64,000 nucleotides of DNA from Mycobacterium kubicae. Lineage in GTDB: Bacteria; Actinomycetota; Actinomycetes; Mycobacteriales; Mycobacteriaceae. Every line of letters begins with the position of its first letter. Position 1 is the stretch's first letter. The DNA is taken from contig NZ_CP065047.1 of NCBI RefSeq assembly GCF_015689175.1, positions 1,240,001-1,304,000 on the forward strand. The letters run 5' to 3'. The translations under genes were made by a program, and so were the position numbers. A model generated the notes under the pieces. It was not told where the DNA came from and did not search any database. It saw nothing but the letters and a program-made list of their open reading frames with translations. Below are positions 1 through 9,595 of the stretch, piece after piece.

Positions 1-2106
1 CTGGTGGTGCACGATCTCACCCAGTTCTGCCGGAATAACAACATCCTGTGTCAGGGCAGGGGATCGGCGGCCAACTCCGCGGTCTGTTACGCCCTGGGCG
101 TCACCGCGGTGGACCCGGTGGCCAACGATCTGTTGTTCGAACGGTTCTTGTCACCCGCGCGCGACGGGCCGCCCGACATCGACATGGACATCGAGTCCGA
201 TCAGCGCGAGAAGGCCATTCAATACGTCTACGACAAATACGGCCGCGACTACGCCGCCCAGGTGGCCAATGTCATCACCTACCGCGGGCGCAGCGCGGTG
301 CGCGACATGGCGCGTGCCCTGGGCTATTCGCAAGGCCAGCAGGACGCGTGGAGCAAGCAGATCAGTCACTGGAACGGGCTGGCCGACTCGCCCGACGTCG
401 AGGGCATTCCCGATCAGGTGATCGACCTGGCCAACCAGATCCGCAACCTGCCCCGGCATATGGGCATCCACTCCGGCGGCATGGTGATCTGTGACCGCCC
501 GATCGCCGACGTGTGCCCGGTGGAGTGGGCCCGCATGGAGAACCGCAGCGTCCTGCAGTGGGACAAAGACGACTGCGCGGCAATCGGTTTGGTGAAGTTC
601 GACCTACTCGGACTGGGCATGCTCTCGGCGTTGCACTACGCCATCGACCTGGTGGCCGAGCACAAGGGCATCGAGGTGGACCTGGCCCGACTGGATCTGT
701 CCGAGCCCGCGGTCTACGAAATGCTCTCCCGGGCCGACTCCGTCGGCGTCTTCCAGGTGGAGTCGCGGGCGCAGATGGCCACCTTGCCGCGGCTGCGGCC
801 CCGGGTGTTCTACGACCTGGTGGTCGAGGTCGCGCTGATCCGCCCCGGGCCTATCCAGGGTGGGTCAGTGCACCCCTACATCCGGCGCCGCAACGGCCTG
901 GACCCGGTGCTCTACGAACACCCCTCCATGGAACCGGCGCTGCGAAAGACGTTGGGTGTGCCGCTGTTTCAAGAACAACTGATGCAGTTGGCGGTCGACT
1001 GCGCCGGATTCTCCGCCGCCGAGGCCGACCAGTTGCGCCGGGCCATGGGATCCAAGCGCTCGACCGAGCGGATGCGGCGGCTGCGCGGGCGGTTCTACGA
1101 CGGCATGCGCGCGCTGCACGGCGTCGACGACGACATCATCGACGGCATCTACGAAAAGCTGGAAGCCTTCGCCAACTTCGGTTTCCCGGAGAGCCACGCG
1201 CTGTCCTTCGCCTCGCTGGTGTTCTACTCGTCCTGGTTCAAGCTGCACCACCCGGCGGCGTTCTGCGCCGCGCTGCTGCGCGCCCAGCCGATGGGCTTCT
1301 ACTCACCCCAGTCGCTGGTGGCCGATGCGCGCCGGCACGGCGTGGTGGTGCATGGTCCCGATGTCAACGTCAGCCTGGCGCACGCCACGTGTGAGAACGC
1401 GGGTATGGAGGTGCGCCTGGGACTCGGGGCCGTTCGCCATATCGGTGCGGACCTGGCCGAGAAGCTGGTCGAGGAGCGAAAAGCCAACGGCCCGTTCAGT
1501 TCTCTGCTGGACTTGACGACCCGGGTGCAGCTGAGTGTGCCGCAGACCGAGGCGCTGGCGACGGCCGGAGCGCTGGGTTGCTTCGGCATGTCCCGGCGCG
1601 AAGGGCTGTGGGCGGCCGGGGCGGCGGCCACCCAACGGCCGGACCGGTTGCCTGGGGTGGGCTCGTCGTCGCAGGCGCCGGCGTTGCCGGGAATGAGCGA
1701 TCTGGAACTGGCCGCCGCCGACGTCTGGGCCACCGGCATCTCCCCGGACAGCTACCCGACGCAGTTCCTGCGGGCCGACCTCGACGCGCTGGGGGTGATC
1801 CCGGCCGACAAGCTGTTGAGCGTGCCCGACGGTGACCGGGTGCTGATCGCCGGCGCCGTGACCCATCGGCAGCGACCGGGCACGGCCCAAGGGGTGACGT
1901 TCATCAATCTGGAAGACGAGACCGGAATGGTCAACGTGCTGTGCACGCCGGAGGTGTGGGCGCGGCATCGCAAACTGGCCAATTCGGCGGCGGCGATGCT
2001 GATCCGCGGGCAGGTCCAAAATGCCACCGGCGCTGTCACCGTCGTCGCCGAACGCATCGGCCGCATCAGCTTGGCGGTGGGTTCGAAGTCTCGCGACTTC
2101 CGTTGA
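1..2106 (+). CDS. dnaE2: Error-prone DNA polymerase DnaE2, C-terminal 701 codons (5' end outside window)
   Basis: The gene is open from base 1 in frame, so its start lies upstream of the window. This is a C-family DNA polymerase alpha subunit that in mycobacteria carries out damage-induced mutagenic translesion synthesis with ImuA' and ImuB; neither partner is in this window. Visible parts are the palm motif PPDIDMDIES, whose acidic residues bind metal, the finger region around QEQLMQLAVDCAGFS, the helix-hairpin-helix stretch near VRHIGADLAEKL, and a C-terminal OB fold (GVTFINLEDETGMVNVLC). DnaE2 rather than the replicative DnaE1 is inferred from its nearest neighbours, which match the M. tuberculosis Rv3370c region. 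The stop is TGA. Confidence 0.95.
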   Translation: MVVHDLTQFCRNNNILCQGRGSAANSAVCYALGVTAVDPVANDLLFERFLSPARDGPPDIDMDIESDQREKAIQYVYDKYGRDYAAQVANVITYRGRSAVRDMARALGYSQGQQDAWSKQISHWNGLADSPDVEGIPDQVIDLANQIRNLPRHMGIHSGGMVICDRPIADVCPVEWARMENRSVLQWDKDDCAAIGLVKFDLLGLGMLSALHYAIDLVAEHKGIEVDLARLDLSEPAVYEMLSRADSVGVFQVESRAQMATLPRLRPRVFYDLVVEVALIRPGPIQGGSVHPYIRRRNGLDPVLYEHPSMEPALRKTLGVPLFQEQLMQLAVDCAGFSAAEADQLRRAMGSKRSTERMRRLRGRFYDGMRALHGVDDDIIDGIYEKLEAFANFGFPESHALSFASLVFYSSWFKLHHPAAFCAALLRAQPMGFYSPQSLVADARRHGVVVHGPDVNVSLAHATCENAGMEVRLGLGAVRHIGADLAEKLVEERKANGPFSSLLDLTTRVQLSVPQTEALATAGALGCFGMSRREGLWAAGAAATQRPDRLPGVGSSSQAPALPGMSDLELAAADVWATGISPDSYPTQFLRADLDALGVIPADKLLSVPDGDRVLIAGAVTHRQRPGTAQGVTFINLEDETGMVNVLCTPEVWARHRKLANSAAAMLIRGQVQNATGAVTVVAERIGRISLAVGSKSRDFR

Positions 2107-2247
2107 GCTGCCATCGTTTTCCCGCCGCGAAGGTGCGCAGGATGCCAGTCTTTACCGGCGTGTCGCGTACCGACACGCACCTTCACCAGCGCAGTGATTC
2201 TGCGTCGTCCGCTAGACGCCGGGCGTCAACCGGCGCAAAGTACAACC

Positions 2248-3099
2248 ATGCCGCAAGCCACTGATTCCAAAGTCTGGTTCCTCACCGGGGCGTCCCGCGG
2301 GTTCGGCCTCGAACTCGCCCGCGCCATCTTGAGCCGGGGCGATCGGGTGGTCGCCACCGCACGGCGCGCCGACCAGATTCGCGCCCAGTTCCCCGACGCC
2401 GGCGAAAACCTCCTCGCCGTCGACCTCGACGTCACCAACGCCGACCAGGTGACCCAGGCGGTCGCCTCCGCCGTCGACGCCTTCGGCCGCATCGACGTGG
2501 TGGTCAACAACGCCGGTCGCGGGTTGCTGGGGGCGGTCGAGGAAGCATCCGACGCCGCGATCCGAGCGGTCTACGAGGTCAACGTGTTTGGCACGCTCAC
2601 GGTCCAGCGCGCGGTGCTGCCCGTCTTGAGACGACAACGCAGCGGCCACATCATCAACATCAGCTCGGTGGGCGGATTGCTCGGCGGGCCGGGCTGGGGC
2701 ATCTACAACTCCACCAAGTTCGCCATGGAGGGGTTCAGCGAGGCGCTGGCCCAGGAAGTCAAGCCGCTGGGCATCTGCGTCACGATCGTGGAACCGGGCT
2801 ACTTCCGCACCGACTTCCTCGACGCTTCGAGCCTGGGCACCGAGGAGAACATCATCGACGACTACGCGGCGACCGCCGGGGCCACCCGCGCCCATGCCCT
2901 CGACGTCAACCACGCCCAACCCGGGGACCCGGTCAAGGCAGCCGCGGCCATCGTCGACATCGCGTCGGTGCCCAACCCGCCGGTGCACCTGCTGCTGGGC
3001 AGCGACTGCGTGCAGGCGGTCGAGGACAAGATCCGGCAACTCCAGGCCGACATCGATGCGTGGCGGTCAGTTTCGCTGTCCACCGACCACGACGATTAG
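2248..3099 (+). CDS. Short-chain dehydrogenase/reductase
   Basis: This 283-aa protein is a classical SDR. The NAD(P)-binding glycine motif is TGASRGFGLE near the N terminus, the NNAG motif is VVNNAGRG, and the catalytic triad is INISSVGGLLG (Ser) with YNSTK (Tyr and Lys). It resembles mycobacterial oxidoreductases whose substrates are unknown. I chose ATG 2248 over an in-frame start at 2194, because the upstream residues are not SDR-like and the protein then begins directly before the beta strand leading into the Rossmann fold. It converges on the PPOX-like gene and overlaps it by 4 bp. Substrate and cofactor preference cannot be read from the sequence. Confidence 0.85.
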   Translation: MPQATDSKVWFLTGASRGFGLELARAILSRGDRVVATARRADQIRAQFPDAGENLLAVDLDVTNADQVTQAVASAVDAFGRIDVVVNNAGRGLLGAVEEASDAAIRAVYEVNVFGTLTVQRAVLPVLRRQRSGHIINISSVGGLLGGPGWGIYNSTKFAMEGFSEALAQEVKPLGICVTIVEPGYFRTDFLDASSLGTEENIIDDYAATAGATRAHALDVNHAQPGDPVKAAAAIVDIASVPNPPVHLLLGSDCVQAVEDKIRQLQADIDAWRSVSLSTDHDD

Positions 3100-3503
3100 G
3101 CGGTCGGTGTCGTCCACACCTTGATCGGCGCGATCCGCAGCCGCGTGCTGTAGTCGGCCATTGCGTCGGTGAGGCCGAACTTGTCGGCAAGGTCGCCGTA
3201 CTTCGCCCAGTACGGTGCGTCGTTTCGGCAGTCGACGCCCATCTCGTCGACCACGGCGGTGCCGCCGATCACGATGATGCCGCCGCCGTTGCCGTCGGAA
3301 TCCAGGTTGAGGCTGACCTCCGGGCGGGCGTCGATGTGGGCGACTTTGGCCGCGTTGGGCTGCGTGTAGACCGTCAGGTCGGTTCCGTCGTAGAAGAACC
3401 ACACCAAACGCGGCACCGGCAGTCCGGACTTGGCGACGGTGGTCAGCCACCCATAGTGGTCGGAGCGCAGACGGTCAGAAACCTCTGGGGAGAGATTGAT
3501 CAT
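3096..3503 (-). CDS. PPOX-class split-barrel flavin/F420-binding protein (Rv3369-like)
   Basis: This 135-aa protein has the pyridoxamine-5'-phosphate-oxidase split beta-barrel fold: YGWLTTVAKSGLPVPRLVWFFYDG at the N terminus followed by KVAHIDARPEVSLNLDSDG. In mycobacteria such small proteins often use deazaflavin F420 or FMN, and the closest remembered relative is Rv3369 (TIGR03667 group). The reaction and substrate are not known. It is transcribed divergently from the nitroreductase, with only 23 bp between the two starts, so they may share a promoter region. Confidence 0.8.
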   Translation of the reverse strand: MINLSPEVSDRLRSDHYGWLTTVAKSGLPVPRLVWFFYDGTDLTVYTQPNAAKVAHIDARPEVSLNLDSDGNGGGIIVIGGTAVVDEMGVDCRNDAPYWAKYGDLADKFGLTDAMADYSTRLRIAPIKVWTTPTA

Positions 3504-3526
3504 GATGCCGAATGTAGTCTCCGGAC

Positions 3527-4171
3527 ATGACCCTCAACCTGTCCTTCGATGAAGTTCTGCGCACCACCCGCTCGGTGCGCAAGCGCCTCGATTTCGAGAA
3601 GCCGGTACCGCGCGAGGTGCTGATGGAATGTCTCGAACTGGCGTTGCAAGCGCCGACCGGCTCCAATGCTCAAGGCTGGCAATGGGTTTTCGTCGAGGAC
3701 GCCGACAAGAAGAAGGCGATCGGCGAGGTCTATCTGGCCAACGCCCGGGCGTACCTCAACTCACCCGGACGCCAATACGCCGAAGGCGACACGCGCGGTG
3801 AGCGGATGGGCGCAGTTCGCGACTCGGCGCTCTATCTGGCCGAGCACATGCACGAGGCGCCGGTGCTGTTGATCCCGTGCCTGGAAGGGCGAGAAGAAAA
3901 GCAGCCGATGGGCGGGGTGTCGTTCTGGGCATCGCTGTTCCCGGCGGCGTGGAGTTTCTGTCTGGCGCTGCGCTCGCGCGGGCTGGGCTCGTGCTGGACG
4001 ACGCTGCACCTACTCAACGGCGGAGAGCGCACGACGGCCGATGTACTCGGCATTCCGCACGAAAAATACAGCCAGGGTGGGCTTTTCCCGATCGCCTACA
4101 CCAAAGGCACCGACTTCCGGCCGGCCAAGCGGCTGCCCGCCGACAGCCTGACGCACTGGAACAGCTGGTGA
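3527..4171 (+). CDS. Nitroreductase family flavoprotein (Rv3368c-like)
   Basis: This 214-aa protein belongs to the FMN-dependent nitroreductase family. The N-terminal TTRSVRKRLDF stretch matches the conserved phosphate-contacting RS.R motif, and the middle and C-terminal helices (SLFPAAWSFCLALRSRGLGSCWTT, LGIPHEKYSQGGLFPIAY) are typical. These enzymes use NAD(P)H to reduce nitro-aromatics, quinones or other electrophiles; the natural substrate is unknown. Its stop touches the convergent TrmL gene without a gap. The divergent PPOX-type neighbour suggests a small redox module, which is an inference. Confidence 0.85.
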   Translation: MTLNLSFDEVLRTTRSVRKRLDFEKPVPREVLMECLELALQAPTGSNAQGWQWVFVEDADKKKAIGEVYLANARAYLNSPGRQYAEGDTRGERMGAVRDSALYLAEHMHEAPVLLIPCLEGREEKQPMGGVSFWASLFPAAWSFCLALRSRGLGSCWTTLHLLNGGERTTADVLGIPHEKYSQGGLFPIAYTKGTDFRPAKRLPADSLTHWNSW

Positions 4172-4636
4172 TCACCTAGCTCCGGAATAACCGTGCTGGC
4201 GCCACGCCTCGTAGACGGCGACGGCAGCGGCGTTGGATAGGTTCAGCGAACGACGGCCCGCCAACATCGGAATCCGTACCCGTTCGGTGATGTGCGAGTC
4301 GGACAGCGTCGCCGCGTCCAGCCCGGTGGGCTCGGGCCCGAACAACAGCACGTCCCCGGCCCGATACTCGATGTCGGCGAAGTGCGTGGTGGCCTGCGCG
4401 GTGAAAGCGAACACGCGCGCGGGCGCCACCGCAGCCCATGCGTCGTCAAGGCAGGCATGGACCACGACCGACGCCAGATCGTGGTAGTCCAGACCCGCGC
4501 GCCGCAGCTTGGGCTCGGACAAGTCGAAGCCCAGCGGCTCGACCAGATGCAATTCGCAGCCGGTGGCGGCGGCGGTCCGGATGGCGTTGCCCGTGTTGGG
4601 CGGGATGCGCGGCGAATAGAACATCAGCCTGAACAT
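4172..4636 (-). CDS. trmL: tRNA (cytidine/uridine-34-2'-O)-methyltransferase, SPOUT family
   Basis: This 154-aa SpoU/TrmL-type protein begins MFRLMFYSPRIPPNTGNAIR, the typical TrmL N terminus. It has the knotted SAM-binding motifs of the SPOUT fold: LLFGPEPTGLD (motif 2) and IPMLAGRRSLNLSNAAAVAVYE (motif 3). TrmL methylates the wobble ribose of certain leucine tRNAs. I chose ATG 4636 because the 23 extra residues available upstream are low-complexity and not conserved-looking. It matches M. tuberculosis Rv3366 (spoU) in size and position. Confidence 0.88.
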   Translation of the reverse strand: MFRLMFYSPRIPPNTGNAIRTAAATGCELHLVEPLGFDLSEPKLRRAGLDYHDLASVVVHACLDDAWAAVAPARVFAFTAQATTHFADIEYRAGDVLLFGPEPTGLDAATLSDSHITERVRIPMLAGRRSLNLSNAAAVAVYEAWRQHGYSGAR

Positions 4637-4849
4637 CACGGCATCCTCCCAGCGCTGAGTCGGCACCGCTGTACGTGGGACACAAATGGGACTAGGCTCG
4701 CACACAGGCGTTCGCCTACTTCGTCGCTAGAACTGCGCGAATGGTGGCGGATGCACCATCAAGAGCAGCCAGGGACCGCTGACGGGCGTATGACGCCCGC
4801 AGAACTTGCCCCGAACTGGACTGCTCGCAGTGAAAGGGCGCAACGCCCG

Positions 4850-5803
4850 ATGCAAGATCTCGACTTTGACAGCACCAACCTCGGCGAGACGGAAGACTTC
4901 CTCGGCCGGGCGTACACCAAGATGCGCATCGAAGGCGACGGCGGCCAGCCGCACACCTCCATCAAGCGTCGATGGTTGGGTCCGGTGCACTTCGATCAGG
5001 TCAAGTTCAACTACGACATGAGCTACGACGCGGATCCGCTGGAACGGGTTGTCCTCTGCCGCGTGGAAAGCGGACGGATCGAAGAAACGTTCATCGACGA
5101 ACCGCAGGACGTGTTCGCTCCCGGGGACCTCACGTTGGTGTCGTTACCCGACCAAGCCTTCTCGGGACGTGTCTGCCACGCCAGCTACAACCTGACCGGC
5201 TTCGACCCTGGGTCCTTGAGTCGCGTCGCCACAGCCTCGCACGGCCATCGCGAGGACCCGGTGCGGCTGACGGGTCACCGACCGGTGTCCAAGGCGGCCG
5301 CCGACCGACTCAGCGCGCTGCTCGACTACCTGAGCACACATGTGTTGGCCGATCCGCAGGCCAGCGCGTCACCGCTGATCGTCGGCAACGCGGCCTCACA
5401 TCTGGCCGCGACCACGCTGCACACCTTCCCGAACACAGCCGTCATCGAAGCCACCGGCACCGACCGTCGCGACGCCGCCAAACCGGTGCTACTGCGCCGG
5501 GCCATGGCATACATCGATGAGAATGCGCGCATCGACATTTCGTTGGGTGACATCGCCGACCACATTTATGTGACGCCGCGCGCGCTGCAGTACATGTTCC
5601 GGCAACATCTGGACTGCACCCCGATGGAATACCTGCGCCGAATTCGGCTCGACCAGGCGCACCGGGAACTGGCCGCCTCCAACCGGGCGCACGGCACCGT
5701 GAAACAGATAGCCAACCGGTGGGGCTTTGCGCACGTGGGCAGGTTCGCCGTCTACTACCGCGAGACCTACGGCCAATCACCGCACGCGACCCTGCGCAAC
5801 TAG
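4850..5803 (+). CDS. AraC-family transcriptional regulator
   Basis: The roughly 317-aa protein has an N-terminal AraC_binding_2-like beta-rich sensing domain (from DFDSTNLGETEDFLGRAY) and a C-terminal double HTH. The first HTH is near DIADHIYVTPRALQYMFRQ and the second near KQIANRWGFAHVGRFAVYYR, ending with the family signature YGQSPHATLRN. Its ligand and targets are unknown. The start is uncertain: ATG codons at 4751, 4790 and 4850 are all in frame. I prefer 4850 because it directly precedes the conserved domain and a purine-rich GAAAGGG lies upstream. It is divergent from trmL, and no target gene is obviously linked. Confidence 0.8.
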   Translation: MQDLDFDSTNLGETEDFLGRAYTKMRIEGDGGQPHTSIKRRWLGPVHFDQVKFNYDMSYDADPLERVVLCRVESGRIEETFIDEPQDVFAPGDLTLVSLPDQAFSGRVCHASYNLTGFDPGSLSRVATASHGHREDPVRLTGHRPVSKAAADRLSALLDYLSTHVLADPQASASPLIVGNAASHLAATTLHTFPNTAVIEATGTDRRDAAKPVLLRRAMAYIDENARIDISLGDIADHIYVTPRALQYMFRQHLDCTPMEYLRRIRLDQAHRELAASNRAHGTVKQIANRWGFAHVGRFAVYYRETYGQSPHATLRN

Positions 5804-5968
5804 AACTTCGTCACGGTAAGGGCGCAATTACGGCCCCTTTGGGGTGAAGGTTATCTGCTCAGTAACAATTGTGGAGACCTTGGCTTTGGGCTGTCATACT
5901 CGTCGGATTGCCAGGCGTTTACGCTCGTGCCCCTCCGCCGGGGCGGGCGGAATAAAGCAGGAAGTCTC

Positions 5969-6037
5969 ATGAGCCGATCGTTTTTCCGAGCGCGCGTTAA
6001 CTGGGGAGCGGCCGGCGGCACGGCCGCGTCCACATGA
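5969..6037 (+). CDS. Putative 22-aa leader peptide upstream of the sensor-ATPase operon
   Basis: A short ORF starts with ATG 5969, preceded by AGGAAG at good Shine-Dalgarno spacing. It encodes MSRSFFRARVNWGAAGGTAA plus two residues. Its TGA overlaps the next gene's ATG as ATGA at 6034-6037. The sensor ATPase lacks a convincing ribosome site of its own, so translational coupling through this leader is plausible. I see no run of one amino acid that would indicate classical attenuation. The product itself may have no function. Confidence 0.45.
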   Translation: MSRSFFRARVNWGAAGGTAAST

Positions 6038-8805
6038 CCATGTTCACCCGCCCGACCCCTCCGGTCGCGGCGGCCTCACCTGGCGCTCCTGCAGCACCCG
6101 CGACGCCGGCGTCGGACCACAAGCGCCCCCGGCCCTGGTCGCTGCGCAACTGGCCGGTGCGCTGGAAAGTGTTCGCGATCGCGCTGGTGCCGCTGCTGCT
6201 GGCGACGGTGTTCGGCGCTTTGCGTGTGCAAAGCGAATGGACCAACTCCAACGCGTTGCGGCTGGCCGCCGCCCGCGCCAACGTCATACCGGCAATCACC
6301 AAATACATGTCGGCGCTGGACGTCGCGTTGCTGGCCAGCTCCACCGGGCGTGACGTCGAAGGCCCGAAGAAGAACTTTGCCGCCCGCAAGTTCGAACTGC
6401 AGACCAGGCTGGCCGACACCGACGTCATTCCCGACGTCCGCTCCGGCGGAAACACGCTGCTCAACGGCGGTCAGGCGCTGCTGGACAAGGTGCTCGACAA
6501 CACCATTGGCCTGCGCGATCGCATCACGACGTACGCGCCGCTGCTGTTGACTGCCGAGAACGCGATCGACGCCTCGGTGCAGGTCGACAGCGAGCAGATC
6601 AGAGGCCAGGTGCAGGGCCTGAGCCGCGCGGTCGGTGCGCGCGGGCAGATGACCATGCAGGAGATTCTGGTGACCCGGGGCGCCGACCTGCCCGAGCCGC
6701 AGCTGCGCACCTCGATGATCACGCTGGCCGGGACCGAACCGTCGACCCTGTTCGGGATGAGCGGGGTGCTCGGTGTCGGCTCTGCGGAGGCCAAGAATCT
6801 GCAGCAACAACTGGTCACCCGGATGGCGATCATGTCCGACCCGGCCAGCACGCTGGTCGGCAATCCCGACCTGCTGCAGTCGATTCAGGTCACTCGGCAG
6901 ATCGCCGACCAGGTCATCACCGACACCACCAACTCGGTGACGAAGTCGGTGGGCGCGCAGGCCACCGCCCGCCGCGACGCCGCGGTCCGCGACGCCGTGC
7001 TGGCGTTGACCGCCATCGTGATCGCCCTGGCCATCGTGTTGCTGGTGGCCCGGGCTCTGGTCAAGCCGTTGCGGGTGCTGCGCGACGGCGCGCTCAAGGT
7101 CGCCCACACCGACCTGGAAGGCGAGATCGACCGGGTTCGCAACGGCGCCGAGCCCGTCCCCGAGCCGCTGGCGGTGTACACCACCGAAGAGATCGGCCAG
7201 GTCGCCCACGCCGTTGACGAACTGCACACCCAGGCGCTGCTGCTCGCCGGTGACGAGGCGCGGTTGCGGCTGTTGGTCAACGACATGTTCGAGACGATGT
7301 CGCGGCGCAGCCGGTCGCTGGTCGACCAGCAGCTGCAGCTCATCGACCGGCTGGAGCGCAACGAGGAAGATCCCGAGCGCCTCGACAGCCTCTTCCGGCT
7401 GGATCACCTGGCCGCGCGGCTGCGCCGCAACAGCGCCAACCTGCTGGTGCTGGCGGGCGCGCAGATCACCCGCGACCAGCGCGAACCTGTTCCGCTCACC
7501 ACCGTGATCAACGCCGCGGTGTCCGAGGTCGAGGACTACCGACGGGTGCAGATCGGGGGGATCGCCGACTGCACGGTGATCGGTGCGGCCGCCGGCGCGG
7601 TCATCCATCTGCTGGCCGAGCTGATCGACAATGCGCTGCGCTACTCGCCGCCGACGACGACGGTTCGGGTTTCGGCCGTGCGGGGCAGCGAGGGAGGGGT
7701 GCTGCTGCGCATCGCCGACGCCGGCCTGGGCATGACCGACACCGACCGGCGCATGGCCAACATGCGGCTACAGGCCGGTGGCGACGTCACCCCGGACAAC
7801 GCCCGCCACATGGGGCTGTTCGTGGTGGGCCGGCTGGCCAGCCGGCACGGCATCCGGGTCGGTCTGCGGGGGCCGGCGACCGGGGAGTCGGGGACCGGCA
7901 CCACCGCCGAGGTGTACCTGCCGTTGCCCGTTCTTTTCGAAGACGCGCCCGCCGTCGCCCCGCCCCAGCCGCAGATGTTCGCCGTCAAGCCCCCGCCCGC
8001 ACCGCCGGCGCCGGAACCCAAGCCCGCCGTACCCGCGGCGGCGGCGGACAACACCGTCGGGCAACCGGTGCCACCGGTCACGTTGCTGCCGCGCCGCAAC
8101 CCGGGATCCAGCGGCATCACCGACGTGCCCGCGCCGCCGGTCGAGGAACGACCGGCACGGCGCGAACTGCCGACGCCGTGGTGGGAGAGCGGCGCCGCGC
8201 AGCAGGCAGGCGCGGCGCAAGAGGCCAAACCCGCCGCGCGGCCGGCGCCCGCCAAGACCGCGTCGGACACCTCGGCCTTCTTCGGCCGCCGCCCGGCGAC
8301 CGACCGGCCCGCGGCCCCCACCCCAGCGCCGCCAACGGCCAGCCCGGCGCCACCCACGCCCACGGCCAAGGCCGCTTCCAAGCCGGCTCAGCCGTCGGGC
8401 CCCGCCGACGACGACGTGATCTACCAGCGGATGCTTTCGGAGATGATGGGCGACCCGCACGAACTCGCCCAAAGCGCCGACCTGGACTGGAAGACCGTGT
8501 GGGACCGCGGCTGGACCGCGGCAGCCGAAGCCCAGGACAAGCCCGTCGAGGCGCACACCGACCACGGCCTGCCGGTGCGCACCCCCGGCGCGCGGCTGGT
8601 ACCCGGCGCCGCCGCGCCCGAACCGGAGGGCGAGGGCCAGCGAGTAGCGTCAAACGGCGGATCGCATTCCACTCGGCAACCGCAGCACGCCGCTGCGGTG
8701 CGCGACCCGGATGCGATTCGCGCCACCATGAGCAGTCACTTCGGCGGCGTACGCACCGGACGGTCGCACGCGCGCGAAAGCAGTCAGGAACCCGAACAGC
8801 AATGA
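6034..8805 (+). CDS. Membrane sensor with HATPase domain (Rv3365c-like, conservon sensor)
   Basis: This 923-aa protein has a first membrane segment around residues 50-70 ([18 protein letters not shown]), an extracytoplasmic nitrate/nitrite-sensing-like helical domain, and a second membrane segment near 325-345 ([19 protein letters not shown]). A HAMP-like linker follows, then a histidine-kinase-type ATPase domain: N box [13 protein letters not shown]1 box DAGLGM, G2 box [13 protein letters not shown]. No clear H-box phospho-acceptor is visible. The last 270 residues are a Pro/Ala-rich, probably disordered tail. It is the first structural gene of a four-gene operon that resembles Streptomyces conservons. 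It probably acts at the membrane upstream of the small GTPase. Confidence 0.88.
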   Translation: MTMFTRPTPPVAAASPGAPAAPATPASDHKRPRPWSLRNWPVRWKVFAIALVPLLLATVFGALRVQSEWTNSNALRLAAARANVIPAITKYMSALDVALLASSTGRDVEGPKKNFAARKFELQTRLADTDVIPDVRSGGNTLLNGGQALLDKVLDNTIGLRDRITTYAPLLLTAENAIDASVQVDSEQIRGQVQGLSRAVGARGQMTMQEILVTRGADLPEPQLRTSMITLAGTEPSTLFGMSGVLGVGSAEAKNLQQQLVTRMAIMSDPASTLVGNPDLLQSIQVTRQIADQVITDTTNSVTKSVGAQATARRDAAVRDAVLALTAIVIALAIVLLVARALVKPLRVLRDGALKVAHTDLEGEIDRVRNGAEPVPEPLAVYTTEEIGQVAHAVDELHTQALLLAGDEARLRLLVNDMFETMSRRSRSLVDQQLQLIDRLERNEEDPERLDSLFRLDHLAARLRRNSANLLVLAGAQITRDQREPVPLTTVINAAVSEVEDYRRVQIGGIADCTVIGAAAGAVIHLLAELIDNALRYSPPTTTVRVSAVRGSEGGVLLRIADAGLGMTDTDRRMANMRLQAGGDVTPDNARHMGLFVVGRLASRHGIRVGLRGPATGESGTGTTAEVYLPLPVLFEDAPAVAPPQPQMFAVKPPPAPPAPEPKPAVPAAAADNTVGQPVPPVTLLPRRNPGSSGITDVPAPPVEERPARRELPTPWWESGAAQQAGAAQEAKPAARPAPAKTASDTSAFFGRRPATDRPAAPTPAPPTASPAPPTPTAKAASKPAQPSGPADDDVIYQRMLSEMMGDPHELAQSADLDWKTVWDRGWTAAAEAQDKPVEAHTDHGLPVRTPGARLVPGAAAPEPEGEGQRVASNGGSHSTRQPQHAAAVRDPDAIRATMSSHFGGVRTGRSHARESSQEPEQQ

Positions 8806-9233
8806 ATCCCCGCCCGCCGGACAGCCCGCTCGACTGGCTGGTGTCGAAGTTCGCCCGCGAGGTGCCGGGCGTGGCGCACGCGCTGCTGGTGTCGGTCGAC
8901 GGCCTTCCCGTCGCGGCCAGCGAACACCTGCCGCGCGAACGGGCCGATCAGTTGGCCGCGGTGGCGTCCGGGCTGGCCAGTCTCGCCACCGGGGCGGCGC
9001 AGTTGTTCGAGGGTGGGCAGGTCCTGCAGTCGGTGGTCGAGATGCAGAACGGTTTCCTGCTGTTGATGCGGGTCGGTGACGGCTCGCATCTGGCCACTCT
9101 GGCCGTCACCGGGTGCGACATCGGCCAGATCGGTTACGAGATGGCGATCCTCGTCGAACGCGTCGGCGCTGTCGTGCAGTCCTCCCGCCGCCCCGAACCC
9201 GAGCCGCAATGGACCGACGCGAGCCGTCGCTGA
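8802..9233 (+). CDS. Roadblock/LC7 domain protein (Rv3364c-like)
   Basis: This 143-aa protein is a single roadblock/LC7 domain ([20 protein letters not shown], then [14 protein letters not shown] and [21 protein letters not shown]). Roadblock proteins are known as regulators of small Ras-like GTPases, here the product two genes downstream. It overlaps the sensor gene as ATGA, which indicates translational coupling, and its 3' end overlaps the DUF742 gene by 25 bp. Mycobacterial relatives near Rv3364c have been discussed as host-interacting proteins, but nothing in this sequence tests that. Confidence 0.9.
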   Translation: MNPRPPDSPLDWLVSKFAREVPGVAHALLVSVDGLPVAASEHLPRERADQLAAVASGLASLATGAAQLFEGGQVLQSVVEMQNGFLLLMRVGDGSHLATLAVTGCDIGQIGYEMAILVERVGAVVQSSRRPEPEPQWTDASRR

Positions 9234-9595
9234 CCTCGGCCGAGGCGACCTCCCAGGCGAACTTGGTCCGCCCGTATACGCTGACGGCCGGACGAACTGG
9301 CACAGACGTCGACCTCCCGCTGGAAGCGCCGGTACAGACGCTGCAGGCGGGGTTGGCCGACCAGTGGCCGCCCAACGATGTGCGCGGCACCATCGTCAAC
9401 CTGTGCGTCGACAGCCCTTCGGTCGCAGAGATCTCGGCCCGGCTGGATCTACCGGTGGGTGTCGCGCGCGTCTTGGTGGGCGATCTGGTCACGTCCGGCT
9501 ACCTTCGGGTGAACAGGACCTTGACCGACCGTTCGACCCGCGACGAGCGCTATGAACTCATAGGAAGGACCCTGCGTGGCCTTAAGGCACTCTGA
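9209..9595 (+). CDS. DUF742 protein (Rv3363c-like)
   Basis: This 128-aa DUF742 protein has a conserved core, [12 protein letters not shown], followed by a winged-helix-like region ([38 protein letters not shown]). It is the third component of conservon-type operons, and its biochemical role is unknown. ATG 9209 was chosen over the GTG at 9113 because residues encoded before 9209 are Arg-rich readthrough of the roadblock gene. It overlaps the roadblock gene at its 5' end and the GTPase gene at its 3' end. Confidence 0.88.
   Translation: MDRREPSLTSAEATSQANLVRPYTLTAGRTGTDVDLPLEAPVQTLQAGLADQWPPNDVRGTIVNLCVDSPSVAEISARLDLPVGVARVLVGDLVTSGYLRVNRTLTDRSTRDERYELIGRTLRGLKAL

Noticed and set aside
4706..4717. 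Short hairpin AGGCGTTCGCCT upstream of the AraC gene
   Set aside because: A 5-bp stem is common by chance at this GC content, and there is no T-run for a terminator.
5819..5845. Possible terminator after the AraC gene (AAGGGCGC...CGGCCCCTT)
   Set aside because: The stem is imperfect and only three T residues follow.
6076..7608. 510-aa open frame opposite the sensor ATPase
   Set aside because: The plus-strand protein has recognisable membrane and ATPase motifs; this frame has none.
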